Source of the DNA: Auraticoccus monumenti
GTDB taxonomy: Bacteria > Actinomycetota > Actinomycetes > Propionibacteriales > Propionibacteriaceae
Direction of reading: 5' to 3'
DNA length: 64,000 bases
NCBI RefSeq assembly: GCF_900101785.1
Contig: NZ_LT629688.1
Span: 4,216,001-4,280,000, forward strand
The notes under the pieces are model-generated. The model did not search any database and was not told the DNA's origin. It saw nothing but the letters and a program-made list of their open reading frames with translations. This document shows, in pieces, positions 9,686-18,691 of the stretch. The stretch's first letter is position 1. Each line of letters begins with the position of its first letter. Both the position numbers and the translations under genes were made by a program.

Positions 9686-10537
9686 GTGGCAGCAGAGACG
9701 AGTGGACCGTGGCACGAGGTCGCCGACCGGGTGTGGACGGCGGTGGCGCAGCCGGAGTCGGTGAGCACCGCGGTGGTCGCCGGGACGCGTGGCCTGCTGG
9801 TGGTCGACCCGGGCTCCTCGCCGGAGCAGGGGCGGGGGCTGCGGGCCTCGGCCGAGCGGCTGACCGGCCTGCCGGTGCTGGGGGCGGTGGCCACCCACGC
9901 CCACCACGACCACCTGTTCGGGCTGGGCGCCTTCGACGACCTGCTCACCTGGGGGCACGAGGGTCTCGCCGACGCCCTGCGGTCGGAGGCCTCCGTGGCG
10001 GAGGCCGTGCGCCTCGGGGTGGACGTCGGCACGCTGCGGCCGCCGAACCGGCCGTTCGCGCTGGCCACCGGCGTCGACCTCGGCGACCGCTGGGTGGAGA
10101 TGGCGCACCTGGGTGAGGGGCACACCAGCTCCGACGTGGTCGTGGTGGTGGCCGACGCCGACGTGGTGTTCGTCGGGGACCTGCTGGAGTCGGCGACGCC
10201 GCCGTGGTTCGGTGAGGACTCCGCCCCCGACGTCTGGCCGGCGACCCTGGACTCGGTGATCGGTCTGATGGCCAGCGGTCGGGTCACCGCGGTGCCGGGG
10301 CACGGGTCGCCGATGGGCTTCGAGGACGCGCTGATGCAGCGTGGCCAGATCGCCGCCGTGGCGGCGGAGATCGAGCGGCTGCTGGTGGCCGGGGTGCCGG
10401 TGGCAGAGGCGCTGGAGCAGGGTGGCTGGCCGTTCCCGGCCGAGCACCTGGCCGGTGGGGTCCGGGCCGGCTACCGGCGGCTGACCGAGCGCGGGGTGCG
10501 TCCCAGCCGCCAGCTGCCGATCACCGCCGTCGACTGA
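9686..10537 (+). CDS. Metallo-beta-lactamase-fold hydrolase
   Basis: A 283-residue protein with the metallo-beta-lactamase zinc signature: THAHHDH near residue 70-76, a later His in GEGHTSS, Asp in VGDLL near 163 and His in PGHG near 204. The fold covers thiol hydrolases, lactonases and many others, so only the fold and a likely di-zinc hydrolase activity are supported. The frame is open farther upstream across the hrcA promoter; the GTG at 9686 is the first start after the divergent promoter region and just precedes the domain. It ends 15 bases from the convergent inositol-monophosphatase-like gene. Confidence 0.85.
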   Translation: MAAETSGPWHEVADRVWTAVAQPESVSTAVVAGTRGLLVVDPGSSPEQGRGLRASAERLTGLPVLGAVATHAHHDHLFGLGAFDDLLTWGHEGLADALRSEASVAEAVRLGVDVGTLRPPNRPFALATGVDLGDRWVEMAHLGEGHTSSDVVVVVADADVVFVGDLLESATPPWFGEDSAPDVWPATLDSVIGLMASGRVTAVPGHGSPMGFEDALMQRGQIAAVAAEIERLLVAGVPVAEALEQGGWPFPAEHLAGGVRAGYRRLTERGVRPSRQLPITAVD

Positions 10538-10552
10538 GTCCGGCGCCGGGCC

Positions 10553-11329
10553 TCAGACCGCGAGGGCCCCGACGACCGTCGTGGCCACCTCGCGGGTGAG
10601 GCCGATGACCAGGGGCTCCCCGCCGGAAGCCGGGCCGTAGCGCTCCCCCGACAGCAGCAGGGCCTCCCCGCCGAGCTCGCGGACCATCAGGGTGCCCGGG
10701 AGGTGGTCCCAGGGCTTCGGCGGCGCGTGCACCAGGAAGTCGACGGTGCCGGCCAGCAGGTTCGGGTAGTCGACGCCGCAGCACCACCAGCCCTGCCCGA
10801 TCGGTCCGAGCGGGGGGTGCACCGCCTCGCGCCAGCGCGTCCGGGACGCCGCCCCGCGCCAGTCGGCGGGGTCAGCGGGCACCACGGGGGCGGACAGCCG
10901 ACGGCCGTCCTGCCAGACCCCGGCGCCGCGCTCGGCCACCCAGGACGCCCGGTGCTGAGGCTGGTGGATCCAGGCCCGCACGGTCTCGCCGCGACGCAGC
11001 TCGGCCACCATGACGGCGTGGTCGGCCGATCCGCGGACGAAGTTGCGGGTGCCGTCGACGGGGTCCACGACCCAGGCGTGCTCGGCCTCGGCGAGCCCGT
11101 CGAGGACGGAGGCGTCGGCGGCCACCGCCTCCTCACCGACCACCACCGACCCGGGGTGGGCGGCCAGCAGGGCCTCGGTCAGGGCGACCTCGGCCTCGGC
11201 GTCGGCCACGGTGACGTAGTCCCCGGGGGCCTTCTCGCTCACCTCCCCGTCGGCGAGGCTGCGGAAGCGCGGGGTGATCAGCTCCGCCGCCACCGACTCG
11301 ATCAGCTGCAGCACGGCCTGGGTCTCCAT
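10553..11329 (-). CDS. Inositol monophosphatase family protein
   Basis: A 258-residue lithium-sensitive phosphatase superfamily member. Metal-binding motifs are visible: GEE near residue 64-66, DPVDGTRNFV near 88-97 (family form DPxDGTxNF) and the C-terminal PWDHLPGTL that carries the WD metal ligand. Substrates in the family include inositol-1-phosphate, fructose-1,6-bisphosphate and histidinol phosphate; none can be assigned. The ATG at 11329 is taken; an in-frame TTG four codons upstream is a possible alternative. Divergent from the LacI regulator with about 100 bases between starts. Confidence 0.86.
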   Translation of the reverse strand: METQAVLQLIESVAAELITPRFRSLADGEVSEKAPGDYVTVADAEAEVALTEALLAAHPGSVVVGEEAVAADASVLDGLAEAEHAWVVDPVDGTRNFVRGSADHAVMVAELRRGETVRAWIHQPQHRASWVAERGAGVWQDGRRLSAPVVPADPADWRGAASRTRWREAVHPPLGPIGQGWWCCGVDYPNLLAGTVDFLVHAPPKPWDHLPGTLMVRELGGEALLLSGERYGPASGGEPLVIGLTREVATTVVGALAV

Positions 11330-11429
11330 GGCTCCAGCCAACCACCTCGCCCGCGGTTGCGATCACCGACCGACGTGTCCACAATGCCCCGAGGCCTCCA
11401 GCAGGGGCGTGCCGCACCGAGGGAGGCCC

Positions 11430-12452
11430 ATGGGCCGGATCACCATCCGCACGATCGCAGAGGCCTGCGGGGTGTCCCCCTCCACCGTCTCCAACGCCTA
11501 CAACCGACCCGGGCAGCTGTCCGCGGCGCTGCGGGAGCGGATCCTGGCGACGGCTGACGAGCTCGGCTACGCCGGTCCCAGCGCGGCCGGGCGGTCGCTG
11601 CGGTCGGGACGGGCCGGGGCCATCGGGGTGATGCTGTCGGACCAGCTGTCCTACGCCTTCTCCGACCCCTACGCGATCGGCTTCCTGGTCGGGGTGACGC
11701 AGGTCGCCGAGCGGGCCGGGGTCAGCGTGCTGCTGCTCAACGCCGAGGCCCCCGACGGCGGGCCGGACGTGGCGGCGGTGCAGCGGGCCAACATCGACGG
11801 CATCATCACGCTCTGCATCGACACCCCCGCGGTGGTGCTGGAGCACGCGCGGCGGCGGGGGCTGACGGTGGTGTCGACCTACGCCGGGGCCGGTGACCAC
11901 CACGTGGCCATCGACGACGTGGCGGCGGGCCGGCTGGTCGGGGCGCACCTGCACGAGCTGGGCCACCGCCGGGTCGCCGTGGTGGTCGGGGGTCTCTCGC
12001 GCACCGCCGGCCAGCCGGCCACGCTCTCCAGCATCGACGACCTCGACTACGTCGACCGGGTGGCCGGCCTCCAGCAGGGGATGCCGGGGGTCGGGCTGAG
12101 CATCCTCTCGGCGGGGTTCAACTCCTTCGACTGCGGGCGGGCGGCCGCGGAGGGCGTGCTCGCCCTGGACCCGGTTCCGACCGCGGTCGTCGGGACCAGC
12201 GACGTGCTGGCGCTCGGGCTCCAGCACGGGTTGCGGGAACGCGGTCTCGATGTGCCCCGCGACATCTCGGTGGCGGGGTTCGACGACATCGACGAGGCCG
12301 GCATCGCCGACCTCACCACCGTGGCGCAGCCGATCATCGAGAAGGGTCGTCGGGCCGCGCAGCTGCTGCTGGCCGAGGAGGGTGAGCGGCGGAGCGAGGT
12401 GATGGCGGTCCGGCTCGTGACCCGCGGGTCCACCGCCGCGCCGAGGGACTGA
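11430..12452 (+). CDS. LacI family transcriptional regulator
   Basis: A 340-residue LacI/GalR-type repressor. The N-terminal helix-turn-helix and hinge are clear (ITIRTIAEACGVSPSTVSNAYN), followed by a periplasmic-binding-protein-like effector domain with the family ending SVAGFDDIDEAG...LTTVAQP near residue 275-310. The open frame starts earlier, but the ATG at 11430 is preceded by GGGAGG and begins the DNA-binding domain. It does not adjoin a sugar operon directly: its nearest transport genes are the two CUT1 systems 3 kb away. A role in their control is only a guess. The divergent phosphatase gene is another possible target. Confidence 0.9.
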   Translation: MGRITIRTIAEACGVSPSTVSNAYNRPGQLSAALRERILATADELGYAGPSAAGRSLRSGRAGAIGVMLSDQLSYAFSDPYAIGFLVGVTQVAERAGVSVLLLNAEAPDGGPDVAAVQRANIDGIITLCIDTPAVVLEHARRRGLTVVSTYAGAGDHHVAIDDVAAGRLVGAHLHELGHRRVAVVVGGLSRTAGQPATLSSIDDLDYVDRVAGLQQGMPGVGLSILSAGFNSFDCGRAAAEGVLALDPVPTAVVGTSDVLALGLQHGLRERGLDVPRDISVAGFDDIDEAGIADLTTVAQPIIEKGRRAAQLLLAEEGERRSEVMAVRLVTRGSTAAPRD

Positions 12453-12472
12453 CCTGGCGCGGGCCCTCGGTC

Positions 12473-12486
12473 GGCCCGATCGGGCC
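12473..12486. terminator. Palindrome between convergent genes
   Basis: GGCCCGATCGGGCC is a perfect 14-base palindrome 20 bases after the LacI-family stop and 30 before the DUF3097 stop. It lacks a T run, so it may be a bidirectional hairpin terminator of the high-GC kind; this is inferred from position. Confidence 0.4.
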
Positions 12487-12516
12487 CTGCCTGCTCGACG
12501 CTGCCGGCCTCGGGAG

Positions 12517-13401
12517 TCACTCCTCGGCGAGGTGGTCCTGGGTGACGAAGTCGATCAGCTTCTCGACCTCGGTGTTCAGCCGCGGGTCCAGGTCGTTCCA
12601 GCTGCGCACCCGGGAGAGGATGTGCTGCCAGGCCCTCGCGGTGTCGGCCTGCTCGGCGTGCGGCCAGCCGAGCCGGGCGCAGACGCCCTTCTTCCAGTCC
12701 TCGCCCCGGGGCACCGTCGGCCAGGCGGGGATGTCCAGCCGCTCGGGCCTGACCGCCTCCCAGATGTCGATGAAGCGGTGCCCGGTGACCATCACGAAAC
12801 CGCCGCCGCGACCCCGCGCCACCTCCTCGGCGATCCGTGACTCCTTCGAGCCGGGCACCAGGTGGTCCACCAGCACCCCCAGCCGGCGTCCCTTCTCCGG
12901 GCCGAACTGCTCCACCAGCGAGGGCAGGTCGTCGATGCCGCCGAGGAACTCGACCACCACGCCGACGTGGCGCAGGTCGTCGCCCCAGATCTTCTCCACC
13001 AGCTCGGCGTCGTGGCGTCCCTCGACGTAGATCCGGCTGGGCAGCGCCACCCGCGCCCCCTGCTTCGGCCCCACCCGCGAGCCGGAGGCGGTGTGGGTGG
13101 CCCCGCTGCTGGCCCGGGCCGCGGTGGACCGCGACGGCGCCCGCAGCGCCACCGGCTGCCCCTCGAGCAGGAACCCCGCACCGAGGGGGAAGCTGCGCAC
13201 CTTGCCCCGACGGTCCTCCAGCACCACGATCGCGTTCTCCCAGCGCAGCACCGCACCGACGAAGCCCGAGGCAGCGTCCTCGACCACCAGCCCGGCGCTG
13301 AGCACGTGGTCGGTGGTCTTCTTGCGGCCCTGCTGCTGCCAGCCGGGGCGCAGCACGTCGGCGCTGTAGCGGTCGGTCGATCCAGAGCGTGGGGAAGGCA
13401 C
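12517..13401 (-). CDS. DUF3097 family protein
   Basis: A 294-residue protein of the actinobacterial DUF3097 family. The conserved stretches are RIYVEGRHDAELVEKIWG near residue 127 and LGVLVDHLVPGSKES near 180, which resemble a Toprim-like metal-binding fold (acidic residues in EGRHDAE and LVDH), then TGHRFIDIWEAV and the C-terminal WQHILSRV. I infer a nucleic-acid or phosphotransfer enzyme; biochemical function is unknown. The GTG at 13401 is supported by a TACCCT -10 box at 13413-13408 placed six bases before it, implying a leaderless mRNA, although the gene also follows the DedA gene by only 14 bases. Confidence 0.85.
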   Translation of the reverse strand: MPSPRSGSTDRYSADVLRPGWQQQGRKKTTDHVLSAGLVVEDAASGFVGAVLRWENAIVVLEDRRGKVRSFPLGAGFLLEGQPVALRAPSRSTAARASSGATHTASGSRVGPKQGARVALPSRIYVEGRHDAELVEKIWGDDLRHVGVVVEFLGGIDDLPSLVEQFGPEKGRRLGVLVDHLVPGSKESRIAEEVARGRGGGFVMVTGHRFIDIWEAVRPERLDIPAWPTVPRGEDWKKGVCARLGWPHAEQADTARAWQHILSRVRSWNDLDPRLNTEVEKLIDFVTQDHLAEE

Positions 13402-13407
13402 CAGCGG

Positions 13408-13413
13408 AGGGTA
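13408..13413 (-). promoter_or_regulatory. Leaderless -10 box for DUF3097
   Basis: TACCCT on the minus strand, then six bases, then the GTG. The spacing puts the transcription start at or next to the start codon. Confidence 0.5.
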
Positions 13414-13415
13414 GT

Positions 13416-14075
13416 TCAGCCGACCTCCGAGGTGGCGTCCGCCACGCCCGCCGGCTCGGGCGCCGCTCCGGTCTCCCCCAGCCGGCGGATCCGACGGCCC
13501 AGCAGCAGGTCGACCAGGGCACCGATCCCCAGCGCCCCGACCACCCCGACGACGACGCCGAGCAGCGGCCGGTCGGCGAACCAGTGCCCCGCCGCGGCCC
13601 CGATCACGGTCGAGTACACCGCCCAGGTCAGCGCCGCGGCCCCGGACACGACGGCGAAGCGTCCTCGCGGGTAGCCGCTGCTCCCCGCGGTGAGGTTGAC
13701 CACCACCCGTCCCACCGGGATGTAGCGGGCGGCGAAGACCAGCGCGGCACCGCGGCGTTCGAGCCCACGGGCGGCGTGCTCGCGCAGGACGGTGCGGCGC
13801 GGGCCGCGCAGCCACCGGGGGCCCCACCGGCGACCCACGGCGTAGGCCAGGTTGTCCCCCACCCAGGCGCCCACGGCCGCCGCCGGGACCAGCAACCACA
13901 GCGACGGGCTGCCCGTGCTCACCGAGACCGCGGCGAGGGCCACCACGACGGACTCGCTGGGCACCGGGGGCAGCAGCCCGTCGACCGCGGACAGGACCAG
14001 CACGACCAGCAGCACCAGCGGGGACCCGGCCAGGGCCAGGACCGCGGCGAGGACGGCGTCGAGGATCTCGGTCAC
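13416..14075 (-). CDS. DedA/VTT-family membrane protein
   Basis: A 219-residue integral membrane protein of the DedA (VTT/SNARE-associated) family. Hydrophobic segments span about 5-30, 45-75, 125-160 and 165-190. Family marks include LLPPVPSESVVVALAAV near residue 33, GxWxGDNLAYAVGRRWG near 73 and the FxARYIPVGR segment near 118. DedA proteins are linked to lipid scrambling and undecaprenyl-phosphate recycling. The GTG at 14075 is chosen over an upstream start because it directly precedes the first membrane helix; no strong ribosome binding site is seen. A second DedA gene lies at 50497-51153. Confidence 0.85.
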   Translation of the reverse strand: MTEILDAVLAAVLALAGSPLVLLVVLVLSAVDGLLPPVPSESVVVALAAVSVSTGSPSLWLLVPAAAVGAWVGDNLAYAVGRRWGPRWLRGPRRTVLREHAARGLERRGAALVFAARYIPVGRVVVNLTAGSSGYPRGRFAVVSGAAALTWAVYSTVIGAAAGHWFADRPLLGVVVGVVGALGIGALVDLLLGRRIRRLGETGAAPEPAGVADATSEVG

Positions 14076-14191
14076 GCCCCCAGTCCAGCGGGAGGAGCGG
14101 GCCGGCGCATCGGGTCCTCGACCCACCGGACCCGCAGCCACCCCCACCCTGGGACCGAGGGTCGCAGGACGGCGGTCCTAGGCAGGGCCCG

Positions 14192-15406
14192 TCAGTCGAG
14201 CAGGTCCCGGACGACGGCGTCGGCCAGCAGACGTCCGCGCAGGGTGAGCGCCAGCCGCCCGTCGTCGGTCACCAGCCCCCGGGCGACCAGGTCCGGCACC
14301 CGGGCGCGCTCGGTCGCGGTCAGCCAGCGGGGGTCCAGGCCGTCGGCCAGCCGCAGCTCCAGCAGGACGTGCTCCACCCGCCGGTCCTCGGTCCCCAGCA
14401 CCTCCCGGGCGTGCGCGGGGGTGGTGCCGGCGGCCAGCCGCTCGGCGTAGCGGGCCGGGTGCTTGACGTTCCACCAGCGCACCCCGCCGACGTGGCTGTG
14501 CGCCCCCGGGCCGATCCCCCACCAGCTGGTGCCGCGCCAGTAGGCCAGGTTGTGCCGGCACCGGTCGGCCGGCGTCCTCGCCCAGTTGCTGACCTCGTAG
14601 GCGCTGAAACCGGCCGCGGTCAGCGTCTCCTCGGCCAGCAGGTACTTGTCGGCCAGGTCGTCGTCGTCGATCATCGACACCTCGCCGCGCTTGATCCGCG
14701 CGGCCAGCCGGGTGCCTTCCTCCACGATCAGGGCGTAGGCGCTGACGTGGTCCGGCCCGCCCTCCAGCGCGGAGCCGAGGCTGTCGCGCCAGTCCTCCAG
14801 GCTCTCCCCCGGCGTGCCGTAGATCAGGTCCAGCGACACGTGCTCGAAGCCCGCCTCCCGCGCCCACCGGGCGACCTGCTGCGGACGTCCGGGCGAGTGC
14901 ACCCGGTCCAGCACCTTCAGCACGTGCCGGCGGGCCGACTGCATCCCGAAGGAGATCCGGGTGAACCCGTGCTCGACCAGCCGGGCCAGACCGGCCTCGT
15001 CCACGGTCTCGGGGTTGGACTCGGTGGTCACCTCCGCACCGGCCGCGAGCCCGAAGCGGGAGCGGACGCCGTCCAGCAGCCGGCCGAGCTCGTCGGGTGG
15101 CAGCAGGGTGGGGGTGCCGCCGCCGACGAAGACGGTGGACACCTCCGGGGCGTCCGGGCCCAGCACCCGGGCGGCCAGGTCGAGCTCGGTCAGCGCCGCG
15201 TCGACGTAGGTGGCGCGGCTGGCCCCGGGAGCGGTGCCCAGCTCGTCGGCGGTGTAGGTGTTGAAGTCGCAGTAGCCGCACCGGGTGGCGCAGAAGGGCA
15301 CGTGCAGGTAGATGCCCAGCTCGCTCCCGGCCACCTCGACCGCCGCCTCCGGGGGCAGGCTGCCGTCGGCGGGGACGGGGTCGCCGTCGGGCAGGGTGGA
15401 GGGCAC
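14192..15406 (-). CDS. hemW: Radical SAM heme chaperone HemW
   Basis: A 404-residue radical SAM protein of the HemW (coproporphyrinogen-III-oxidase-like) family. The cluster motif CATRCGYCDFN sits at about residue 37-47 with the family's CxxxCxYC spacing. VFVGGGTPTLL, TTESNPETVD, FGMQSARRHVLKVLDRVH and LDLIYGTPGES follow in the standard order, and the C-terminal HemN domain is complete. HemW binds heme and is thought to deliver it to respiratory enzymes. The GTG at 15406 is supported by TAGGCT six bases upstream, which suggests a leaderless transcript. Confidence 0.93.
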   Translation of the reverse strand: MPSTLPDGDPVPADGSLPPEAAVEVAGSELGIYLHVPFCATRCGYCDFNTYTADELGTAPGASRATYVDAALTELDLAARVLGPDAPEVSTVFVGGGTPTLLPPDELGRLLDGVRSRFGLAAGAEVTTESNPETVDEAGLARLVEHGFTRISFGMQSARRHVLKVLDRVHSPGRPQQVARWAREAGFEHVSLDLIYGTPGESLEDWRDSLGSALEGGPDHVSAYALIVEEGTRLAARIKRGEVSMIDDDDLADKYLLAEETLTAAGFSAYEVSNWARTPADRCRHNLAYWRGTSWWGIGPGAHSHVGGVRWWNVKHPARYAERLAAGTTPAHAREVLGTEDRRVEHVLLELRLADGLDPRWLTATERARVPDLVARGLVTDDGRLALTLRGRLLADAVVRDLLD

Positions 15407-15412
15407 CGGAGC

Positions 15413-15418
15413 AGCCTA
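15413..15418 (-). promoter_or_regulatory. Leaderless -10 box for hemW
   Basis: TAGGCT on the minus strand, six bases before the GTG start of hemW. No ribosome binding site is present in between. Confidence 0.5.
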
Positions 15419-15545
15419 GTGCGGGCCCGCGGGCGCCCGGACGGTCGAGATGTCGACGACGGGGTATCCCTCCGGTGCATCCCGGCAGCGCTGCCCAGGC
15501 GAAGCAGTGGCTGCACGTCCCTGCCCGCACGCCGAAAGGACGCCC

Positions 15546-16847
15546 ATGAACCTCTCCCGTCGAACCCTCCTCGCCGGTGCCGGAGCCGGCACCGCGGCCT
15601 CGCTCTCCGGGTGCGCCGGACTCACCGGCAACACCGGCGGCTCCTCGGAGGAGGGCGGGCAGACCACCCTCAGCTTCGTGAACTGGTCCGGGGAGACCGA
15701 GAAGGAGGCCTTCGACGCGCTGATCGGGCGCTTCGAGGCCGCCAACCCCGACATCCGGGTGCAGACCGACACGGTGCCGTACGCCAGCATCCAGCAGAAC
15801 ATCGACAGCCGGTTCCAGGCCGGCAGCCCGCCGGACCTGTTCCGGGTGTCCTACATCGATATCGGCCAGTACACCAGCCAGGGCGTGCTGCTCGACGTCA
15901 GCGACGTGCTCGGCGGGGACCGGGCGCAGGCGTTCGTCCCCGGGCTCTACCAGGGCGTGGTCTACGACGGGAAGCCCTACGGCGTCCCCCACCAGATCGA
16001 CACCACCGCCGTCCTCTACCGCGTGGACGCCTTCGAGGCCGCCGGGATCAGCGACGTCCCGACCGGTCTGGACGACGCCTGGACCTGGGAGGAGTTCGCC
16101 GAGGTGGCCGACCGCCTCAAGGGCTCCGTCACCGACGGGCAGTTCCCCTTCGTCTACAACTGGCAGGCCGCCGGGGCCTACCGCTGGCTGTCCTGGCTCT
16201 TCCAGGCCGACGGCCGGCTGATCACCGAGGGCCTGGACGCCGCGGCCATCGACAGCGACGCGGGTCGCCGGGCGCTGGACTTCACCACCAGCTTCTTCGA
16301 GCAGGGCTGGGTGGCCCCCAACACCTCGACCAAGGCCACCACCTACGCCGACGACGAGTTCATCGCCGGTGCCGCCGCGATGGCCTTCGTCGGTGACTTC
16401 ACCCTGCCCAACATCGACGGCGAGGTCGACTTCGAGTACGGCGTGCTGCCGATGCCCCGCGACGTGTCCGCGGCCAGCGACCTCGGCGGCAACGCCATCG
16501 TGGCCGCTGCCGAGGGACCCAACCCCGAGGCCGCCGCCCGGTTCTGCGCCTTCATCGCCGAGGAGGACCAGATGCGGCAGTACTGCGAGGCCACCGGGCA
16601 GCTGCCCACCCTCACCTCGCTGACCGAGACCGAGCTGGACTTCGCCGTCCGCCCCGACCTGATGCCGACCTTCGTCGAGCAGGCCACCACCCTGACCGCC
16701 GAGCAGGTCAGCCAGGTCACGGTGCCCGGGTTCGGGCGGATCAACACGATCCTCGGTGACCAGCTCGAGCAGTCCTTCCTGCAGGGCCGCAGCACCGAGG
16801 ACACCCTCGCCGCCCTGAGTGACGCCGTCGGGCAGGCGCTGCAGTGA
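15546..16847 (+). CDS. Sugar ABC transporter substrate-binding lipoprotein (system 1)
   Basis: A 433-residue extracellular solute-binding protein of family 1. The N-terminus MNLSRRTLLAGAG has a twin-arginine motif and the hydrophobic stretch ends in LSGC, a lipobox, so it is probably a Tat-exported lipoprotein. LSFVNWSGETEKEAFDALI and the PDLFRVSYIDIGQYTSQG region are typical of CUT1 binding proteins. The sugar is not identifiable. AAAGGA sits five bases before the ATG. The stop overlaps the following permease as GTGA, so the operon is SBP-permease-permease. Confidence 0.9.
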   Translation: MNLSRRTLLAGAGAGTAASLSGCAGLTGNTGGSSEEGGQTTLSFVNWSGETEKEAFDALIGRFEAANPDIRVQTDTVPYASIQQNIDSRFQAGSPPDLFRVSYIDIGQYTSQGVLLDVSDVLGGDRAQAFVPGLYQGVVYDGKPYGVPHQIDTTAVLYRVDAFEAAGISDVPTGLDDAWTWEEFAEVADRLKGSVTDGQFPFVYNWQAAGAYRWLSWLFQADGRLITEGLDAAAIDSDAGRRALDFTTSFFEQGWVAPNTSTKATTYADDEFIAGAAAMAFVGDFTLPNIDGEVDFEYGVLPMPRDVSAASDLGGNAIVAAAEGPNPEAAARFCAFIAEEDQMRQYCEATGQLPTLTSLTETELDFAVRPDLMPTFVEQATTLTAEQVSQVTVPGFGRINTILGDQLEQSFLQGRSTEDTLAALSDAVGQALQ

Positions 16848-17758
16848 GCGTCGCCGCGGCCACGACCACGGTCCGGACGCGGCGGGGCGGTCTGCGTGAC
16901 CGCTCCGGCCCGCTCTTCGCCGCCCCGGTCGTGGTGCTGGCCGCGGTGTTCCTGGTGCTGCCGATGGTGCTGGCCTTCGTCTACGCCTTCGCCGAGATCG
17001 CACCGCTCAGCGGGGCGGTCACCTGGGTCGGTCTGCAGAACTTCGCCACCATGCTCGCCGACCCCGCCTTCGCGCGCTCGGTGCTCAACACCGGCCTGTT
17101 CACCGCGGTGACGGTCCCGGGCAGCATGGTGATCGGGCTGGCCCTCGCGGTGCTGCTGAACTCGGTGATGCCGGCGCGCCAGCTCTTCCGCACCGTCGTC
17201 TACCTCCCGCTGGTGATCTCCGGCGTCGCGGTCGGGCTGATCGGCACCCTGCTGTTCAACGAGACGACCGGCGTGCTGCGGGCCCTGTCGCTGCAGCTGG
17301 GTCTGCCGGTCGTGCCCTGGCAGTCCGAGGGGCCGGCGGCCTTCACCTCGGTGGTGCTGATCACGCTGTGGATCCGGGTCGGGTTCACCATGATCATCTA
17401 CCTCGCCGGGCTGCAGGCCGTCCCGGCGGAGATGTACGAGTCCGCCCAGGTCGAGGGGGCCAGCCGCTGGCAGCGGTTCACCAACATCACGGTGCCGCTG
17501 CTCGCCCCGGCCACGTTCTTCCTGCTGATCATGAACGTCATCTACTCCTTCCAGGTCTTCGACACCGTCTTCGTGCTCACCGGCGGCGGTCCGGGGAGGT
17601 CCACCGAGGTGCTGGGCACCTACGCCTACGACACCGCCTTCGGCCCCGCCCGCAACCAGGGCTACGGGTCGGCGATCGGCGTGGTCATCTTCGTGATCAC
17701 CCTGGTCTTCACCGCCCTGCAGTGGCGGCTCAACCGCAGCCGGGACGGGGAGTCCTGA
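16844..17758 (+). CDS. CUT1 sugar ABC transporter permease, MalF type (system 1)
   Basis: A 304-residue inner-membrane permease with six predicted helices. The cytoplasmic EAA loop is visible as MYESAQVEGASRWQRFTNITVPLL near residue 196-219, the site that contacts the ATPase. The first helix starts near residue 24. Start GTG overlaps the binding-protein stop (GTGA) and its own stop overlaps the next permease as TGATG, so the three genes are tightly coupled. No ATP-binding subunit gene is present in either neighbouring operon. Confidence 0.92.
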   Translation: MSVAAATTTVRTRRGGLRDRSGPLFAAPVVVLAAVFLVLPMVLAFVYAFAEIAPLSGAVTWVGLQNFATMLADPAFARSVLNTGLFTAVTVPGSMVIGLALAVLLNSVMPARQLFRTVVYLPLVISGVAVGLIGTLLFNETTGVLRALSLQLGLPVVPWQSEGPAAFTSVVLITLWIRVGFTMIIYLAGLQAVPAEMYESAQVEGASRWQRFTNITVPLLAPATFFLLIMNVIYSFQVFDTVFVLTGGGPGRSTEVLGTYAYDTAFGPARNQGYGSAIGVVIFVITLVFTALQWRLNRSRDGES

Positions 17759-18648
17759 TGACCATCGCCGTCCCGCGGACCAGCACGGCCCGCAGCACCG
17801 CCACCACCTCCCGGCCGCCGACCACGCGCCGTCGCCGCGAACGGGTGGAGCGCCGGGTCCGGGTCGCCCTGGCCGCCGTGGTCGCGGTGGTGATGGTCTT
17901 CCCGCTCTGGGTCATGGTCGTCACCGCCTTCTCCTCCGGCGCCTCCTACTCCCGCACGCTCCGCCTCTGGCCCGAGCAGCTGACCCTGGACAACTTCACC
18001 CGGGTGCTGGACGCCTGGCCGGTCGGCTCCTGGTTCGCGAACTCGGTGGCCATCACGGTGATCACCACGGTGCTCAGCGTCACCATCAGCGTGGTCGGCG
18101 GGTTCGCCTTCGCCAAGCTGCGCTGGCGCGGTCGCACCGCGGTGTTCCTGCTGCTGCTGTCGACCATGATGATCCCGACCCAGGCGATCCTGGTGCCGCA
18201 GTTCCGGCTGGTGAACAGCCTGGGCCTGGTGGGGACGTTCTGGGCGGTGATCCTCCCCGGGGCCGCCGCGACCTTCGGCATCTTCCTGGCCCGGCAGTTC
18301 ATGCTGGCCCTCCCGACCGAGCTGCTGGAGGCCGCCCGGATGGACGGCGCCGGGACGCTGCGGACCTTCTGGAGCATCGTGCTCCCGCTGTGCCGCCCGC
18401 TGGTGGCGGTGCTGACCCTGCTCAGCCTGATGTACCAGTGGAACGACTTCCTCTGGCCGCTGGTGGTGCTGCGCGACCCCGCGCTGTTCACGCTGCCGAT
18501 CGGCCTGCAGTTCCTCCAGGGGCAGTACCTGACCGACTACCCGGCCCTGATGGCCATGACCCTGCTCACCGTCGCCCCCCTGGTGGTGCTGTTCCTGCTG
18601 TTCCAGCGCTGGTTCGTCCAGGGCCTGGCCACCACCGGCCTGCGCTGA
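17758..18648 (+). CDS. CUT1 sugar ABC transporter permease, MalG type (system 1)
   Basis: A 296-residue permease. After a basic, Arg/Thr-rich N-terminal 40 residues come six helices, with the EAA loop LLEAARMDGAGTLRTFWSIVLPL near residue 187-209. The C-terminal QGLATTGLR ending is typical of MalG-like subunits. It ends the first operon; 43 bases separate it from the leaderless start of the second importer. Confidence 0.92.
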   Translation: MTIAVPRTSTARSTATTSRPPTTRRRRERVERRVRVALAAVVAVVMVFPLWVMVVTAFSSGASYSRTLRLWPEQLTLDNFTRVLDAWPVGSWFANSVAITVITTVLSVTISVVGGFAFAKLRWRGRTAVFLLLLSTMMIPTQAILVPQFRLVNSLGLVGTFWAVILPGAAATFGIFLARQFMLALPTELLEAARMDGAGTLRTFWSIVLPLCRPLVAVLTLLSLMYQWNDFLWPLVVLRDPALFTLPIGLQFLQGQYLTDYPALMAMTLLTVAPLVVLFLLFQRWFVQGLATTGLR

Positions 18649-18679
18649 CCCCCGGCGAAGGACCCGTAGAAAATTCAAC

Positions 18680-18685
18680 TAGGGT
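18680..18685 (+). promoter_or_regulatory. Leaderless -10 box for the second sugar importer
   Basis: TAGGGT followed by six bases and the GTG at 18692. It lies in a short AT-richer island (AGAAAATTCAACTAGG) between two otherwise GC-rich operons, so system 2 probably has its own promoter. No good -35 box is seen. Confidence 0.5.
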
Positions 18686-18691
18686 GCCGGG

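Noticed and set aside
11376-11384. TGTCCACAA upstream of the LacI regulator
   Set aside because: Similar to the CGTCCACAG element but single, one base different at each end and at a different distance; not counted as part of the regulon.
14178-17003. 941-codon minus-strand frame
   Set aside because: Runs antisense through hemW in another frame and a sugar-binding protein; composition is Arg/Gly/Ala shadow.
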